From Microcaldota archaeon (lineage in GTDB: Archaea > Micrarchaeota > Micrarchaeia > Micrarchaeales > Micrarchaeaceae), in assembly GCA_021799475.1 (NCBI GenBank), contig JAJZAJ010000001.1:124001-188000 (forward strand): a DNA stretch of 64,000 nucleotides, in the 5' to 3' direction. The notes beneath the pieces are model-generated. The model was given only the letters and a program-made list of their open reading frames with translations. It had not been told where the DNA came from and searched no databases. How positions within the stretch are numbered: position 1 is the first letter of the stretch; every line of letters begins with the position of its first letter. Below, piece after piece: positions 1 to 9,432 of this stretch. Position numbers and translations under genes: made by a program.

Positions 1-754
1 CTAGGGCGTCTGCTCCATCTGCCTGGACAGCTATTAGCCTCGGGTATCCGCGTATTGCGCCTGTTGAGCGCATGCGTTCATATGCTTTGAAGATCCCTGA
101 GAATAGGGTTGCGTTGCCCACAGGCACGAATACATTCCTTATTCCTTTCGACTGGAGCGCAATCTCAAACCCGATCGTACTTTGACCCTCCTTCCTGTAG
201 CAGTAGTCGCCTGCGAGAAACGCCCTTTTCCTTTTTGAATACTCCTCTGCAAGCTTTACCGCTTTCGTATAATCCCCTTCCACCAGGACCACATCCGCGT
301 TGTGCGTATCGCGTATGTATTTTATTTTGACTTTATTTGTATATTTGCTTAAGTACACCTTCGCTCTTATACCGGATAGTTTTGCGAAGTATGATAGAGA
401 TAGCGCCATGTTTCCCGTAGACGCACATACTATCTCTTTGTATCCGTATTCCTTTGCCTTCGAAATCTCGACAAGCGATCCCCTGTCCTTGAATGATCTT
501 GTCGGCCATGAGGTTTCATCTTTTAACGCCAATCCGGCAAGATGGGATATGTGGGTCAGCGCATGGTTTTTTATGCGGTACCTGCAATGCGGAATGGCGC
601 TGGAGAAATCCCAAAATGCCTTTGGAGATTCCGGCAATGTGAGCTTTCCTTTGTACTCGACTTCCAGCATGCTGCCGCACTTTCCACAGAGCTGCGAATC
701 GTATGAGCTGTCGTATTCAGCATAGCACTTCCTGCATTCAAGGTAGTAGCGCAC
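1..754 (-). CDS. thrC: Threonine synthase-like PLP enzyme, C-terminus cut by window edge, probable GTG start
   Basis: Minus-strand reading gives MRYYLECRKCYAEYDSSYDSQLCGKCG...TSWPTRSFKDRGSLVEISKAKEYGYKEIVCASTGNMALSLSYFAKLSGI, with an N-terminal Cys pair and the SFKDRG / ASTGN PLP motifs. Confidence 0.83.
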   Translation of the reverse strand, partial: MRYYLECRKCYAEYDSSYDSQLCGKCGSMLEVEYKGKLTLPESPKAFWDFSSAIPHCRYRIKNHALTHISHLAGLALKDETSWPTRSFKDRGSLVEISKAKEYGYKEIVCASTGNMALSLSYFAKLSGIRAKVYLSKYTNKVKIKYIRDTHNADVVLVEGDYTKAVKLAEEYSKRKRAFLAGDYCYRKEGQSTIGFEIALQSKGIRNVFVPVGNATLFSGIFKAYERMRSTGAIRGYPRLIAVQADGADAL

Positions 755-821
755 GCAGATAATTAGTAGTCTGTATTTTTATTTGGAAGCGTTTGCTGGC
801 TGCTTTCTTCCGGAAGAGGAT

Positions 822-1307
822 TCATTTAGTCTCCAGCTGTACCGTGCCTTTTGAAGCACGCTTTGCCCTGATCCTGTCTCTTATCGATATGGATATAGAA
901 AGCACGATTCCGCAGAGGAATGCAGATATGAAAAATATGTTTAGGTATGATAGAGGGACGAAGAAGTTGTAGACATCTCCGTTGAATGCTGCGAATGCGT
1001 TCGGCAGTGCGACATAATAGACAGCGAAGAACAGCGGCAGGATTATGAACATGGCTTTGAACTGGTGCTTCATGCTCTCACTCATCAACGGCATTAACTC
1101 CTTCTGCTTTTCCGTGATGTCCTCTTTCCTTTTCGACATCTCCTGCATCTCCTTCGTGAGTTCCTTCATGCGCAGCTGTATTTCCTTTACTCTTTTCTGA
1201 TTGACAAGCCTTCTCTGGAGGAACAGTGCAAAAGACGCATAGGCTACACCTATTACAAGCATGACTAAGACTATTTCTAGGGGCAATGGAGTTACTACAG
1301 CAACCAT
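822..1307 (-). CDS. DUF106 / EMC3-TMCO1-like (YidC/Oxa1 superfamily) membrane protein
   Basis: 161 aa; N-terminal TM, coiled-coil KELTKEMQEMSKRKEDITEKQKELMPLMSESMKHQFKAM, then two TMs. Confidence 0.75.
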   Translation of the reverse strand: MVAVVTPLPLEIVLVMLVIGVAYASFALFLQRRLVNQKRVKEIQLRMKELTKEMQEMSKRKEDITEKQKELMPLMSESMKHQFKAMFIILPLFFAVYYVALPNAFAAFNGDVYNFFVPLSYLNIFFISAFLCGIVLSISISIRDRIRAKRASKGTVQLETK

Positions 1308-1395
1308 GTCAAAACCAACAGCTCTGCTATCTAGCCAGTATAAGCACCTGTATGCTCATCTGCATATGCCATATGCATTTACAGATATATATAGA

Positions 1396-1977
1396 TTACT
1401 TTTCTGCTTCGTCGAAAGCATCTGCCGCGTGTTTTAGGAAAGCGCTGACCGTCTGTTTCATCCTCCCCTCTACGTTGTCTATTATATATAGAGGGATGTT
1501 TAGCGAAGATGAATAATAGGAGAGTATTGCGATGTTTATGCTCCTTTGCCTGTCAAGGATCAGGTCTGATTCTATCTCGCGTTTCCTTTTCCTGTCCCTT
1601 CTTCGCCTATCCCTTATCTCGTCATTGCTTGCATCGATGTAGACAAAGCCGACCGTATGCTTCATCACGTACAGCAGGTTAAAGGTTATCCCTGGAGAGA
1701 ACCTGCCGTTTTCTTCTACAGAAGCGTGCGTGTCAAGTATAGTATTTCCTTCCATCTTTGGAACATGCTTTGCTGCCTCCGTCTGCAGCTTTGTGCTGAT
1801 GCTATGCGGCAAGTACCTTATCTGATCCCTGTTCGTGACGTACTTCTTTTTGATAGCTATATCTAACAGGATATCGCCAAAGTTTACTACCTTGTAGTTT
1901 TCCCTTATGCGCCTGCTCGAGAGGATGGTTGTTTTTCCTGCGCCGGGAGAGCCGATCACTATGAGGAATTTTGGCAT
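1396..1977 (-). CDS. adkA: Archaeal adenylate kinase
   Basis: P-loop GSPGAGKTT near N-terminus, 193 aa, archaeal AK-like organisation. Confidence 0.82.
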   Translation of the reverse strand: MPKFLIVIGSPGAGKTTILSSRRIRENYKVVNFGDILLDIAIKKKYVTNRDQIRYLPHSISTKLQTEAAKHVPKMEGNTILDTHASVEENGRFSPGITFNLLYVMKHTVGFVYIDASNDEIRDRRRRDRKRKREIESDLILDRQRSINIAILSYYSSSLNIPLYIIDNVEGRMKQTVSAFLKHAADAFDEAEK

Positions 1978-2039
1978 ATTCTCAATAAGTAATAAATGTA
2001 AAGATTTAAAATCAGGAGCATCTGTACAGAGTTGGAAAG

Positions 2040-3137
2040 TTACCTCTGGCGCCTCTGCGGCTGCGTGTCTTCAAAAACCTCGTCGAGTTCCACGTTCTCC
2101 ACCTGCTGCATTTTCTTGCGGAGCCCGGAATCGGTATAATCTGGGAACTCCACTCCCGATACCACCAGCATTATCCTGAGCGCGTCCTTCTGCATTTCAG
2201 GGTCTATTCTGGCGCCCCATTTGAGCAGCGCATCGCTGCTTATCCTGCTCGATACCTCTTGGAAGACGGATTCTGCTTCCCGAAGGGTTAGACTTTCTCC
2301 GCCGACTATGTTTACTATCGCCTTCCTCGCACTGCCAAGGTCCGCATCTAGCATCGGGCTCTTTATCGCATTTTCCAGTGCGACTATTGCCCTGCTTGTG
2401 CCATTCGATGTCGCTATGCCCTCGCCGCTGCCTATGACTCCATACCCGGCGTCCTTCAGCACGCTGCGCACATCGGCAAAATCTATATTCACCATTCCTG
2501 GTTTTGTTATCATCTCGACTATCCCTTTGGTAGCATTTGCAAGCACTTCGTCAGAGACCCTGAACGCCATGTTGAGCGGCAGGTCCGGAGCTACAGAGAG
2601 CAGCTTGTCATTGTGTATGATTATTATCGTATCGGTTACCTTCTTCAGTTTTGAGAGCCCTTCTAAAGCATTCTTCATCCTTGTTTTGCCTTCGCTTGAG
2701 AAAGGCAGTGTCACTATACCTACCGTCAGGGCACCGATATCTTTTGCCTGCTGCGCGATGGTGCTTATCGAGCCGGTGCCTGTTCCGCCTCCAAGACCGC
2801 AGGTTATAAAAACGAGCTGCGCATCCCCGAATAGGTGCTTTATCTCATCCTTGCTCTCAATGGCTGCTTCTTCTCCTATTCTGATATCGCTGCCCGCTCC
2901 CAATCCTTTCGTTATCCGCTTCCCGAGAAGCAGTTTTCTCTCTGCTTTCGTCTTTACAAGATGCGGTGCATCGGTATTCATGGCAACCAGGTTGGCGCCC
3001 TGCACTCCTATGCTGGCCAGCCTCGTTATCGTATTGCTGCCGCTGCCTCCTGTACCTACTACGTATATCTTTGGTTTTGCGCTTTCTATGAAGCGCAATA
3101 TCTCTTCGTCATCCGGGCTGAGAGTCGCTGAGGTCAT
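2040..3137 (-). CDS. ftsZ: Cell division protein FtsZ
   Basis: Tubulin/FtsZ signature GLGGGTGTGS, N-terminal VVGTGGSGSNTITRL, 365 aa. Confidence 0.96.
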   Translation of the reverse strand: MTSATLSPDDEEILRFIESAKPKIYVVGTGGSGSNTITRLASIGVQGANLVAMNTDAPHLVKTKAERKLLLGKRITKGLGAGSDIRIGEEAAIESKDEIKHLFGDAQLVFITCGLGGGTGTGSISTIAQQAKDIGALTVGIVTLPFSSEGKTRMKNALEGLSKLKKVTDTIIIIHNDKLLSVAPDLPLNMAFRVSDEVLANATKGIVEMITKPGMVNIDFADVRSVLKDAGYGVIGSGEGIATSNGTSRAIVALENAIKSPMLDADLGSARKAIVNIVGGESLTLREAESVFQEVSSRISSDALLKWGARIDPEMQKDALRIMLVVSGVEFPDYTDSGLRKKMQQVENVELDEVFEDTQPQRRQR

Positions 3138-3219
3138 GAAAACACCTTGGTCAGAGGTTGTTGGTCGATAACGGTTTGGCTCTAAAAGGATATAAACCTA
3201 TTGCACTTTACTATGTATC

Positions 3220-4185
3220 GTGTTGATGCGTATGGCTACGAAAAAAGGAACGGATGGAAGGCTGGTCCCTATAAAAGACATCAAGATCAAGAAAGGCATG
3301 AGCGTGTCTGAGCTTATCGGCTCTATGGAACATATCGGTGGTTTCTCGGCGCAGCACATGATTGATGGGATAGATATAGCAGGCAGGATGCTCCGCGACA
3401 AGGATTCGTTCAATTTCCTGTCCTTCCCGGCTGACATAGTTTCTACCGGCGTCCGCGGCATCCTTGCCAGCTCTGTCAAATACTTCGATGCGATAATAAC
3501 AACAGGAGGGACACTTGACCATGACATAGCAAGAGCGCATGGCGGAGTCTACAGCATGGGCTCTTTCAATGCGGATGACGCCGCCCTCCACAGAAAGAAA
3601 ATATACCGGCTGGGCAACGTTTTCATAAAGAATGACGAGTACGGTCTCGAGCTTGAAAATGCTTTTGTAGAGACTATGGAAGACATATATAGCAAGGAGG
3701 GGCATAAGACGGAATATAGCGCAAGCGAACTCATAAGGGAATTCGGGGCTAGGATAAAGGATGAGGGTTCGATAGTGAGGCAGGCATACCTGCACAATGT
3801 CCCGATATTCTGCCCGGGAATACTCGACGGGGCGTTCGGCACCCAGATGACCCTCTTCTCGCAGAACCATGACTTCAAGCTAAACCTGATAAAAGACGAG
3901 CTGGAGCTCAGCAATATATCGTTCGACAATAAGGTAACTGGGGCGCTTATGATAGGAGGAGGAATAAGCAAGCATCACGTCATATGGTGGAACCAGTTCA
4001 AGGATGGGCTCGATTATGCGGTTTACATAACTACGGCAACGCAGTATGATGGCAGCCTTTCCGGAGCGAGGCTTTCGGAAGCCGTATCATGGGGAAAAAT
4101 CAAAGAGAAGGCGAAGTATACCACTATAGACGGTGACGCGACTATAATACTGCCGGTAATGTGCGCGGCGCTGGATCTTGTATGA
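3220..4185 (+). CDS. dys: Deoxyhypusine synthase
   Basis: Contains IFCPGILDGAFG, GGGISKHHVIWWNQFKDGLDYAVYITTATQYDGSLSGA, typical of the DHS family. Confidence 0.92.
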   Translation: MLMRMATKKGTDGRLVPIKDIKIKKGMSVSELIGSMEHIGGFSAQHMIDGIDIAGRMLRDKDSFNFLSFPADIVSTGVRGILASSVKYFDAIITTGGTLDHDIARAHGGVYSMGSFNADDAALHRKKIYRLGNVFIKNDEYGLELENAFVETMEDIYSKEGHKTEYSASELIREFGARIKDEGSIVRQAYLHNVPIFCPGILDGAFGTQMTLFSQNHDFKLNLIKDELELSNISFDNKVTGALMIGGGISKHHVIWWNQFKDGLDYAVYITTATQYDGSLSGARLSEAVSWGKIKEKAKYTTIDGDATIILPVMCAALDLV

Positions 4186-5126
4186 TGCGTGAGCAAATGA
4201 AAGTAAAGATAAGCACCGCGTTGCCAGTTCCTGAGCAGATACGGATCGCGCTTGGGCTTACCGTCAGAAAGCTGTCTCTTCTTGATAAGAAGGATTTCCT
4301 GATAGAAGAGCTTACAGAACCCGCTACGCATTTGTTAAGGTACCCGGGAAAGCTTGTGCGCTCAGGGCTTCTTTTTACTTCTGCAGTGGCCCTCGGGCAG
4401 CGTCAGGAAGATTTTGTGGATCTTGCTGCTGCAATAGAGCTGATACACACTGCATCACTTATCCATGACGACCTGGTCGATGATGATTCGATAAGAAGAG
4501 GGGTCGAAGCTGTGCATTCGCGCTTCGGGATTGAAAAGGCAGTCCTCTCTGGAGATGCGCTGATTGCGAAGGGCGTGAATTTGGCAAGTAAGTACGGCGC
4601 CGCGGTAGTATCCCGCGCATCTGAAGCTTCGATGGCAATGTGCGCCGGAGAGATTCTGGATATGAAGTTCCAGAAAGAGAAGACACCCGTCAGCATAGAC
4701 CAGTATCTTGATGTTGCAAGACTCAAGACAGCTACTTTCATGGCAGTATCCTCCAGCATAGTTGCTGATTGCATATCGCACAGCGCACATGACACATTGT
4801 ACCAGATCGGGCTCAATATAGGCCTGTCATTCCAGATACGTGACGATATAATGAATTATCTCGGAGTAGAGGAACCGGGAAGAAAACCGGTGAATACAGA
4901 TGCTATAGGTTTCCGTCCCAATGTAATAAGCGCTATGCTAAACATAAGGAGGCAGGATGCGCTTATGGATGCGGTTGCGCTTAACAACAAGTTCCTTGAT
5001 GAGGCTGATGCCCTCCTTGTGCATCTCGAGCACCCGGAGCTTTTCCGTCAGTACATTGAGTTCCTTAGGATCAAGTGGATTGAAAGCGCCAAGATGGAAC
5101 TTGGAAAGGGAGCGAATAAGGAATGA
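4182..5126 (+). CDS. Geranylgeranyl/polyprenyl diphosphate synthase
   Basis: First Asp-rich motif DDLVDDDSIRR and second motif QIRDDIMNYLG; start overlaps the dys stop. Confidence 0.88.
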   Translation: MMREQMKVKISTALPVPEQIRIALGLTVRKLSLLDKKDFLIEELTEPATHLLRYPGKLVRSGLLFTSAVALGQRQEDFVDLAAAIELIHTASLIHDDLVDDDSIRRGVEAVHSRFGIEKAVLSGDALIAKGVNLASKYGAAVVSRASEASMAMCAGEILDMKFQKEKTPVSIDQYLDVARLKTATFMAVSSSIVADCISHSAHDTLYQIGLNIGLSFQIRDDIMNYLGVEEPGRKPVNTDAIGFRPNVISAMLNIRRQDALMDAVALNNKFLDEADALLVHLEHPELFRQYIEFLRIKWIESAKMELGKGANKE

Positions 5127-5159
5127 TTACTGATATCTGTCCTATCATATGCTGGCGTG

Positions 5160-6416
5160 CTATTCCCCTATCTTTATAGTATCGCCTATTTTTGGCGCAT
5201 ATGCTTCGTATCCTTCAAGTCTAAGCGACTCGGCCATAGATTTTGCGTTCTCCTTGTCGCCGTGCACGCAGATTACGACCGACGGGCTGCTTTTCCTTAC
5301 ATATTCGTAGAGGTCGCTCTTTCCAGCATGTGCAGAGAAATCATACAGCGTTACCGGAGTGTCTATCTTTTTCTTCTGACCTTCCATCGTCACATATCCT
5401 TTTTCTATGAGAGTCCTGCCGTTTGTACCCTCCTGCTGGAAGCCCGTAAGCAGTATGCTGGAGTTTTTGTTCAGCCTCCCTATATAGTTCAGCACCGGTC
5501 CTCCAGTCAACATCCCGCTGGTGGTCAGTATTATAGAGGGTTCGTCCAGCACCCCCTTCCTTTCGCTGTGTTCGCTTATCCAGTTCACCTCCCTGATCGC
5601 CTTTGCGAGCTCTTCGTGGTTGCTTATGAACTTCGGAAAATTTGAAACTATCGAGGTAGCTTCCTTTGCCATGCCATCTATGTAGGTCGAGGAAGCGAGG
5701 CCGTTTTTATGCAAGAGCGTTAATATCTCCTGGCTCCTGCCAACCGCGAAGACGGGAAGCAGGACATTGCCTCCGTTATCCAGCGTCTCATTTACCTGTT
5801 CTATGAATTCCTTTGTCGTCTTCCTCTTGTCCATATGCTCCTTTTCTGCATATGTAGACTCTGTTATCAGAATATCGCTCTTGACTATTTCAGCGCCGTT
5901 GTGCAGAAGCTGAGGCTCAAGCTTGAAATCCCCGGTGTACACTATCCGTTTATGGCTCTTCGCCTTTGCACGCTCCACAAGAGTGATAGAGCTGCCGCAT
6001 ATGTGGCCAGCATCATACAATGTTATATCGAAGTTGCCTAGATGAGCAGTATGTCCGTAATCGAGCGCGATGAACTTGTCGATCATGGCCTTGACCTGCT
6101 GTTTGTGGAAGCGTGGATTCGTATGGTTCTTTTTCGCTATGCTCAGCGCGTCGTCGAGCAGCAGGTTTGACAGCCTGAGCGTAGGCAGGGTTCCGAATAT
6201 CGGTGGGTGCTCTTCTGAATACATCCCTGGAGTAAAACCGCTATGGTCCAGGTGAGCATGGCTTAGAATCATCCCGTCGACTCTCGGTATGCTTGCAGGG
6301 TATTCCATCTTTTTCTCTATCTTTACCCCGAAGTCCAACATAAGGCTCCTTTCATCCTTGAGCATTATTGCGGACCTCCCAACCTCCTGGGCACCTCCAA
6401 AAAACTTGAAAATCAT
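5160..6416 (-). CDS. Beta-CASP metallo-beta-lactamase RNase (archaeal CPSF-like)
   Basis: GGAQEVGRS, SHAHLDHSG, YTGDFKLEP, beta-CASP C-terminal motifs (TSGMLTGGPVLNY, HAGKSDL, VHGDKENA). Confidence 0.92.
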   Translation of the reverse strand: MIFKFFGGAQEVGRSAIMLKDERSLMLDFGVKIEKKMEYPASIPRVDGMILSHAHLDHSGFTPGMYSEEHPPIFGTLPTLRLSNLLLDDALSIAKKNHTNPRFHKQQVKAMIDKFIALDYGHTAHLGNFDITLYDAGHICGSSITLVERAKAKSHKRIVYTGDFKLEPQLLHNGAEIVKSDILITESTYAEKEHMDKRKTTKEFIEQVNETLDNGGNVLLPVFAVGRSQEILTLLHKNGLASSTYIDGMAKEATSIVSNFPKFISNHEELAKAIREVNWISEHSERKGVLDEPSIILTTSGMLTGGPVLNYIGRLNKNSSILLTGFQQEGTNGRTLIEKGYVTMEGQKKKIDTPVTLYDFSAHAGKSDLYEYVRKSSPSVVICVHGDKENAKSMAESLRLEGYEAYAPKIGDTIKIGE

Positions 6417-6488
6417 TTCCTGACCTTAAACCATTAGGATTTCCTGTGAAATGTATTTAAAGGCTCTCATTTCAATAGTAGCGATGAA

Positions 6489-7238
6489 ATGTCGGATGAG
6501 ATTAATTTTATTGACTTGGCAGCACTCATGAAAATAGGCCCTGATACTACGGCTGAAAAGTTCGGTTCGCTGATAAATTCTTCGTATTTTGACGGAGCTA
6601 ACCTTTTAGGGGTGCTATACCAAAAAAGGCTTGTTAGCCTTTCTACGTCTTTCCCTGGGCCCAATCCCGTAACAGTAACAGACAATGGAAAGGCGCTTAT
6701 TTCTGAAGCAGAAAGCAGGTCGAAAGAGGAATTTGACCATTTGGACATGGCATTGCTTACACAGCTGGCAAACGGAAAACGGTCGCTGACGGACTTATCG
6801 GGTGTGGTGAATGTCAGACCGAAGGATCTGGCGATGCATCTTTACAAGATGATCAAGAACAACTATGCGAGTTACGATTTCAGGAGCGGAACGGTAGACC
6901 TGATGCTTACTGAAAAAGGATTCCAGCAGGTACGTACGGGGATGCCGCAGAAGGCGTCTGCAACAGCCGGAACTGCTCCTGTTACGTCAACTATGCCTGA
7001 AGGTATGTTGCCATCTCCGCCGCAACAGAATACAGGAATGATAGGTGCAGCGGAGCATCCTGAAAAGGCCGGAGCTGCAGCGGGATCCGCACAGGGGCAG
7101 GCTCAGCAACCAATGAGCGCACAGGAAGTTGAGGCGCAGGTGAAGGCGAAGAAGATGAGAAGCAAGCTCGCTGTGCTGGGCATAATAGTGATAGTTATCA
7201 TAGTCGCTGCCGTCCTGTTTTACATGAAGGTGCTGTGA
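6489..7238 (+). CDS. Hypothetical protein with predicted winged-helix-like N-terminal region and single C-terminal TM
   Basis: 249 aa; low-complexity A/Q/P linker, then KLAVLGIIVIVIIVAAVLFYMKVL. Confidence 0.65.
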   Translation: MSDEINFIDLAALMKIGPDTTAEKFGSLINSSYFDGANLLGVLYQKRLVSLSTSFPGPNPVTVTDNGKALISEAESRSKEEFDHLDMALLTQLANGKRSLTDLSGVVNVRPKDLAMHLYKMIKNNYASYDFRSGTVDLMLTEKGFQQVRTGMPQKASATAGTAPVTSTMPEGMLPSPPQQNTGMIGAAEHPEKAGAAAGSAQGQAQQPMSAQEVEAQVKAKKMRSKLAVLGIIVIVIIVAAVLFYMKVL

Positions 7239-7639
7239 TGGTGCTGTACACAACTGAACCTTATGTCAGTGACCTGCCATCAGCAGATCAACCGAAGCGC
7301 GGGCTTACCAAAGATAAACCTAAATTATCTGGATATTTCGAGGAGGCAGAAGGGGAACGGGAGAGGCTGTTGCGCAAATCCGAATCTGCAAAAAAGATAC
7401 CTGAGACTGTCTTCAACTTTACCGGCAAGTATATCGAATATTTAGGAGAGGAGTACGGAAAGCTGTTGAGATGCACTGCTTTCGAGCTTGAAGGCGGAGG
7501 AAGGATGTCGCTCTTGACCGGCAGCGATGCAGAACGGCAGGTCAGGGCCGCGGTTGCGAAAGGACCGGTGTCCCGCAGACTTGATGTTGTTGATCACCCC
7601 AGGCACAGCATAACCAACTATGTATTTCTGGGCAAGTGA
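7238..7639 (+). CDS. Hypothetical protein
   Basis: ATG overlaps the stop of the upstream gene; 133-134 aa open frame. Confidence 0.6.
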   Translation: MVLYTTEPYVSDLPSADQPKRGLTKDKPKLSGYFEEAEGERERLLRKSESAKKIPETVFNFTGKYIEYLGEEYGKLLRCTAFELEGGGRMSLLTGSDAERQVRAAVAKGPVSRRLDVVDHPRHSITNYVFLGK

Positions 7640-7656
7640 CCTGAAAATTACGAAAA

Positions 7657-7848
7657 TTACCCTTTTTCCTTCTGCTGAAGAACTGAGCCAGACTTTTGCT
7701 TCTGCACCTTGCGGTTAAACCTCCTCTTCATCTGCGTATGGAAATTCCAGCACTTGTTGCTGCAGTAATAGGCTATGTTGCCGTCCCTGTGAACGTACAT
7801 TATCCCGGTTCCTTTCCTTATTTCATCTGCACAATAAACACATTTCAT
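7657..7848 (-). CDS. rpl24e: Ribosomal protein L24e
   Basis: [42 protein letters not shown], zinc ribbon CxxC...CxxxC. Confidence 0.93.
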   Translation of the reverse strand: MKCVYCADEIRKGTGIMYVHRDGNIAYYCSNKCWNFHTQMKRRFNRKVQKQKSGSVLQQKEKG

Positions 7849-7882
7849 TTAACCACTGACTGTAGCCCTCGCCCGTCTGTAT

Positions 7883-8206
7883 TTATTTTACTTTTATCTC
7901 TTTGGCTTCCTTGCTCGTTTCTGGCAACCTTATCATATCCCCTTTCTTTGCAGGTCCGAGCAAAGTCCTCCTTATGATTCTGCCCTTGTCCTTACCCTCA
8001 AGGATTCTGCACGACACAAGATATATCTCGCCGTATATTCCGGTCTTGTGACCATCCTGCACATCTACTATTTCTGCCAGGAAGCCGGCGAACATTGGCT
8101 GTTGCGCCTGCTGTTGCGGTTGTTGCGGCTGTTGCTGTTGCTGCTGTAGCGGTTGTGGCCGCTGCTCTGGTTGTTTCGCGCTTGCCGGTTGTGCGTCGTC
8201 AGCCAT
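7883..8206 (-). CDS. rps28e: Ribosomal protein S28e with Q/P-rich N-terminal extension
   Basis: Core AEIVDVQDGHKTGIYGEIYLVSCRILEGKDKGRIIRRTLLGPAKKGDMIRLPET; preceded by a poly-Q stretch. Confidence 0.9.
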   Translation of the reverse strand: MADDAQPASAKQPEQRPQPLQQQQQQPQQPQQQAQQPMFAGFLAEIVDVQDGHKTGIYGEIYLVSCRILEGKDKGRIIRRTLLGPAKKGDMIRLPETSKEAKEIKVK

Positions 8207-8217
8207 TCAAATCATCT

Positions 8218-8718
8218 TTATTGCTGCTTTGTCTCTTTTTCCTTAGGGCTTTCCTTTTTCTGTGGCGCTGCTTTCTCCTTTATCTTCTTTTCCTGCGCAG
8301 GCGCCTGCTGCTGTGCTGGCTCAGCTTTCTGGGATTTCCCTGTTATTTTTGAGACTATCTCCTTTATGGCACTGCTGGCGCTGCCTTGGTTCTCTACGGA
8401 AATGGCAGCGCATGGGACTGTGAGCCCTATAGCCTTGCCAAGTTCCTCCTTCGTAGGTACGAAGGAGTATGCTATCTTCTTCTGCTCGCATAGCTTCGGT
8501 ATGTGCATGACCACTTCCTCTGGTTCTACATCTTCAGCAAGGACCACGAAAGTGGCGAGGCTCCTTTCCACGCTCTTTGTGACCTCGTTGACACCTTTCC
8601 TGATGCTGCCGTTCTGCTTTGCGAGCTGCAGCGCTTCCACGGTCTTTGCGACCACTTCGCCAGATACACTAAAGTTTACATATGCTTTTGCCATTAAAAC
8701 ACCGTCGGTTTCCTTCAT
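8218..8718 (-). CDS. rpl7ae: Ribosomal protein L7Ae with charged C-terminal extension (start could be internal)
   Basis: GSIRKGVNEVTKSVERSLATFVVLAEDVEPEEVVMHIPKLCEQKKIAYSFVPTKEELGKAIG. Confidence 0.93.
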   Translation of the reverse strand: MKETDGVLMAKAYVNFSVSGEVVAKTVEALQLAKQNGSIRKGVNEVTKSVERSLATFVVLAEDVEPEEVVMHIPKLCEQKKIAYSFVPTKEELGKAIGLTVPCAAISVENQGSASSAIKEIVSKITGKSQKAEPAQQQAPAQEKKIKEKAAPQKKESPKEKETKQQ

Positions 8719-8808
8719 CCAGTGTGAAGAAAGTAGACTGTAAAGTTAGTATCTGTCTTGAAGGTATATAAAGCTTTTGAGATAGCGGAACGGCGAGTAG
8801 AAGCTGCA

Positions 8809-8852
8809 TAGGATATAAATATTTCAGAGGTAGGATATAAATATTTCAGAGG
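8809..8852 (+). repeat. Perfect 22-bp tandem duplication (taggatataaatatttcagagg x2), TATA-box-like
   Basis: Two adjacent identical copies read directly, ~27 bp upstream of the ORF at 8879. Confidence 0.95.
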
Positions 8853-8878
8853 CAGAGTATATAGAAAGGTGATTACTA

Positions 8879-9397
8879 ATGACAAGGGAGACCACATGGA
8901 CAGCACGGCGCGACAGTGCTACAGTCGTAATCGAAGCTGTTTCCGATATGAGATATACAATTGGTATGTTCAGCAGAGATGAATTGAAGCGTTGCGCTGA
9001 AAGAATTACTGATTCGCCCGCATTCCGGGACTCCATATACGCCAAGCTCATGACTTGCTTGAAGGAAGATCCGAAAGAATTCGGGAAGCTCGTATCAAAA
9101 CAGGGCGACTTGGGAAAAGAGGCATTGGAAAACATGATTGAATGGGGATTCGTTGCCAAGGGAGTGACCTCTGATGTTGGTATGGAATTCGAATATGTGT
9201 ACAACCCGATCAGGGTGGAGTATTATTATCTCGACAATTTTGGGATTGAGATTGTATCTTGCCTATCGAGGAAATGCAGTAAAAAGACTTTATCGCTTGC
9301 GCGGAAAGGGGAGGAGGCAGAAGAGCAGAAAAAGAGCCTACGGTGGCTTTGGAGGCAACTGGGGATTTATAGCGGCTTACAACGACATCCGGAGTGA
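8879..9397 (+). CDS. Hypothetical protein (no recognised family)
   Basis: 172 aa ORF preceded by the duplicated TATA-like repeat. Confidence 0.6.
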   Translation: MTRETTWTARRDSATVVIEAVSDMRYTIGMFSRDELKRCAERITDSPAFRDSIYAKLMTCLKEDPKEFGKLVSKQGDLGKEALENMIEWGFVAKGVTSDVGMEFEYVYNPIRVEYYYLDNFGIEIVSCLSRKCSKKTLSLARKGEEAEEQKKSLRWLWRQLGIYSGLQRHPE

Positions 9398-9432
9398 TTA
9401 CAGATAGAACCTGGAACGATTAGAAATATACA

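Noticed and set aside
2221-3171. 316-aa plus-strand ORF
   Set aside because: Complete antisense overlap with ftsZ; serine/proline-rich antisense artefact.
8095-8743. Plus-strand ORFs such as MAVAPAVAVVAAVAVAAVAVV
   Set aside because: Antisense to the poly-Q stretch of S28e and to L7Ae; composition artefact.
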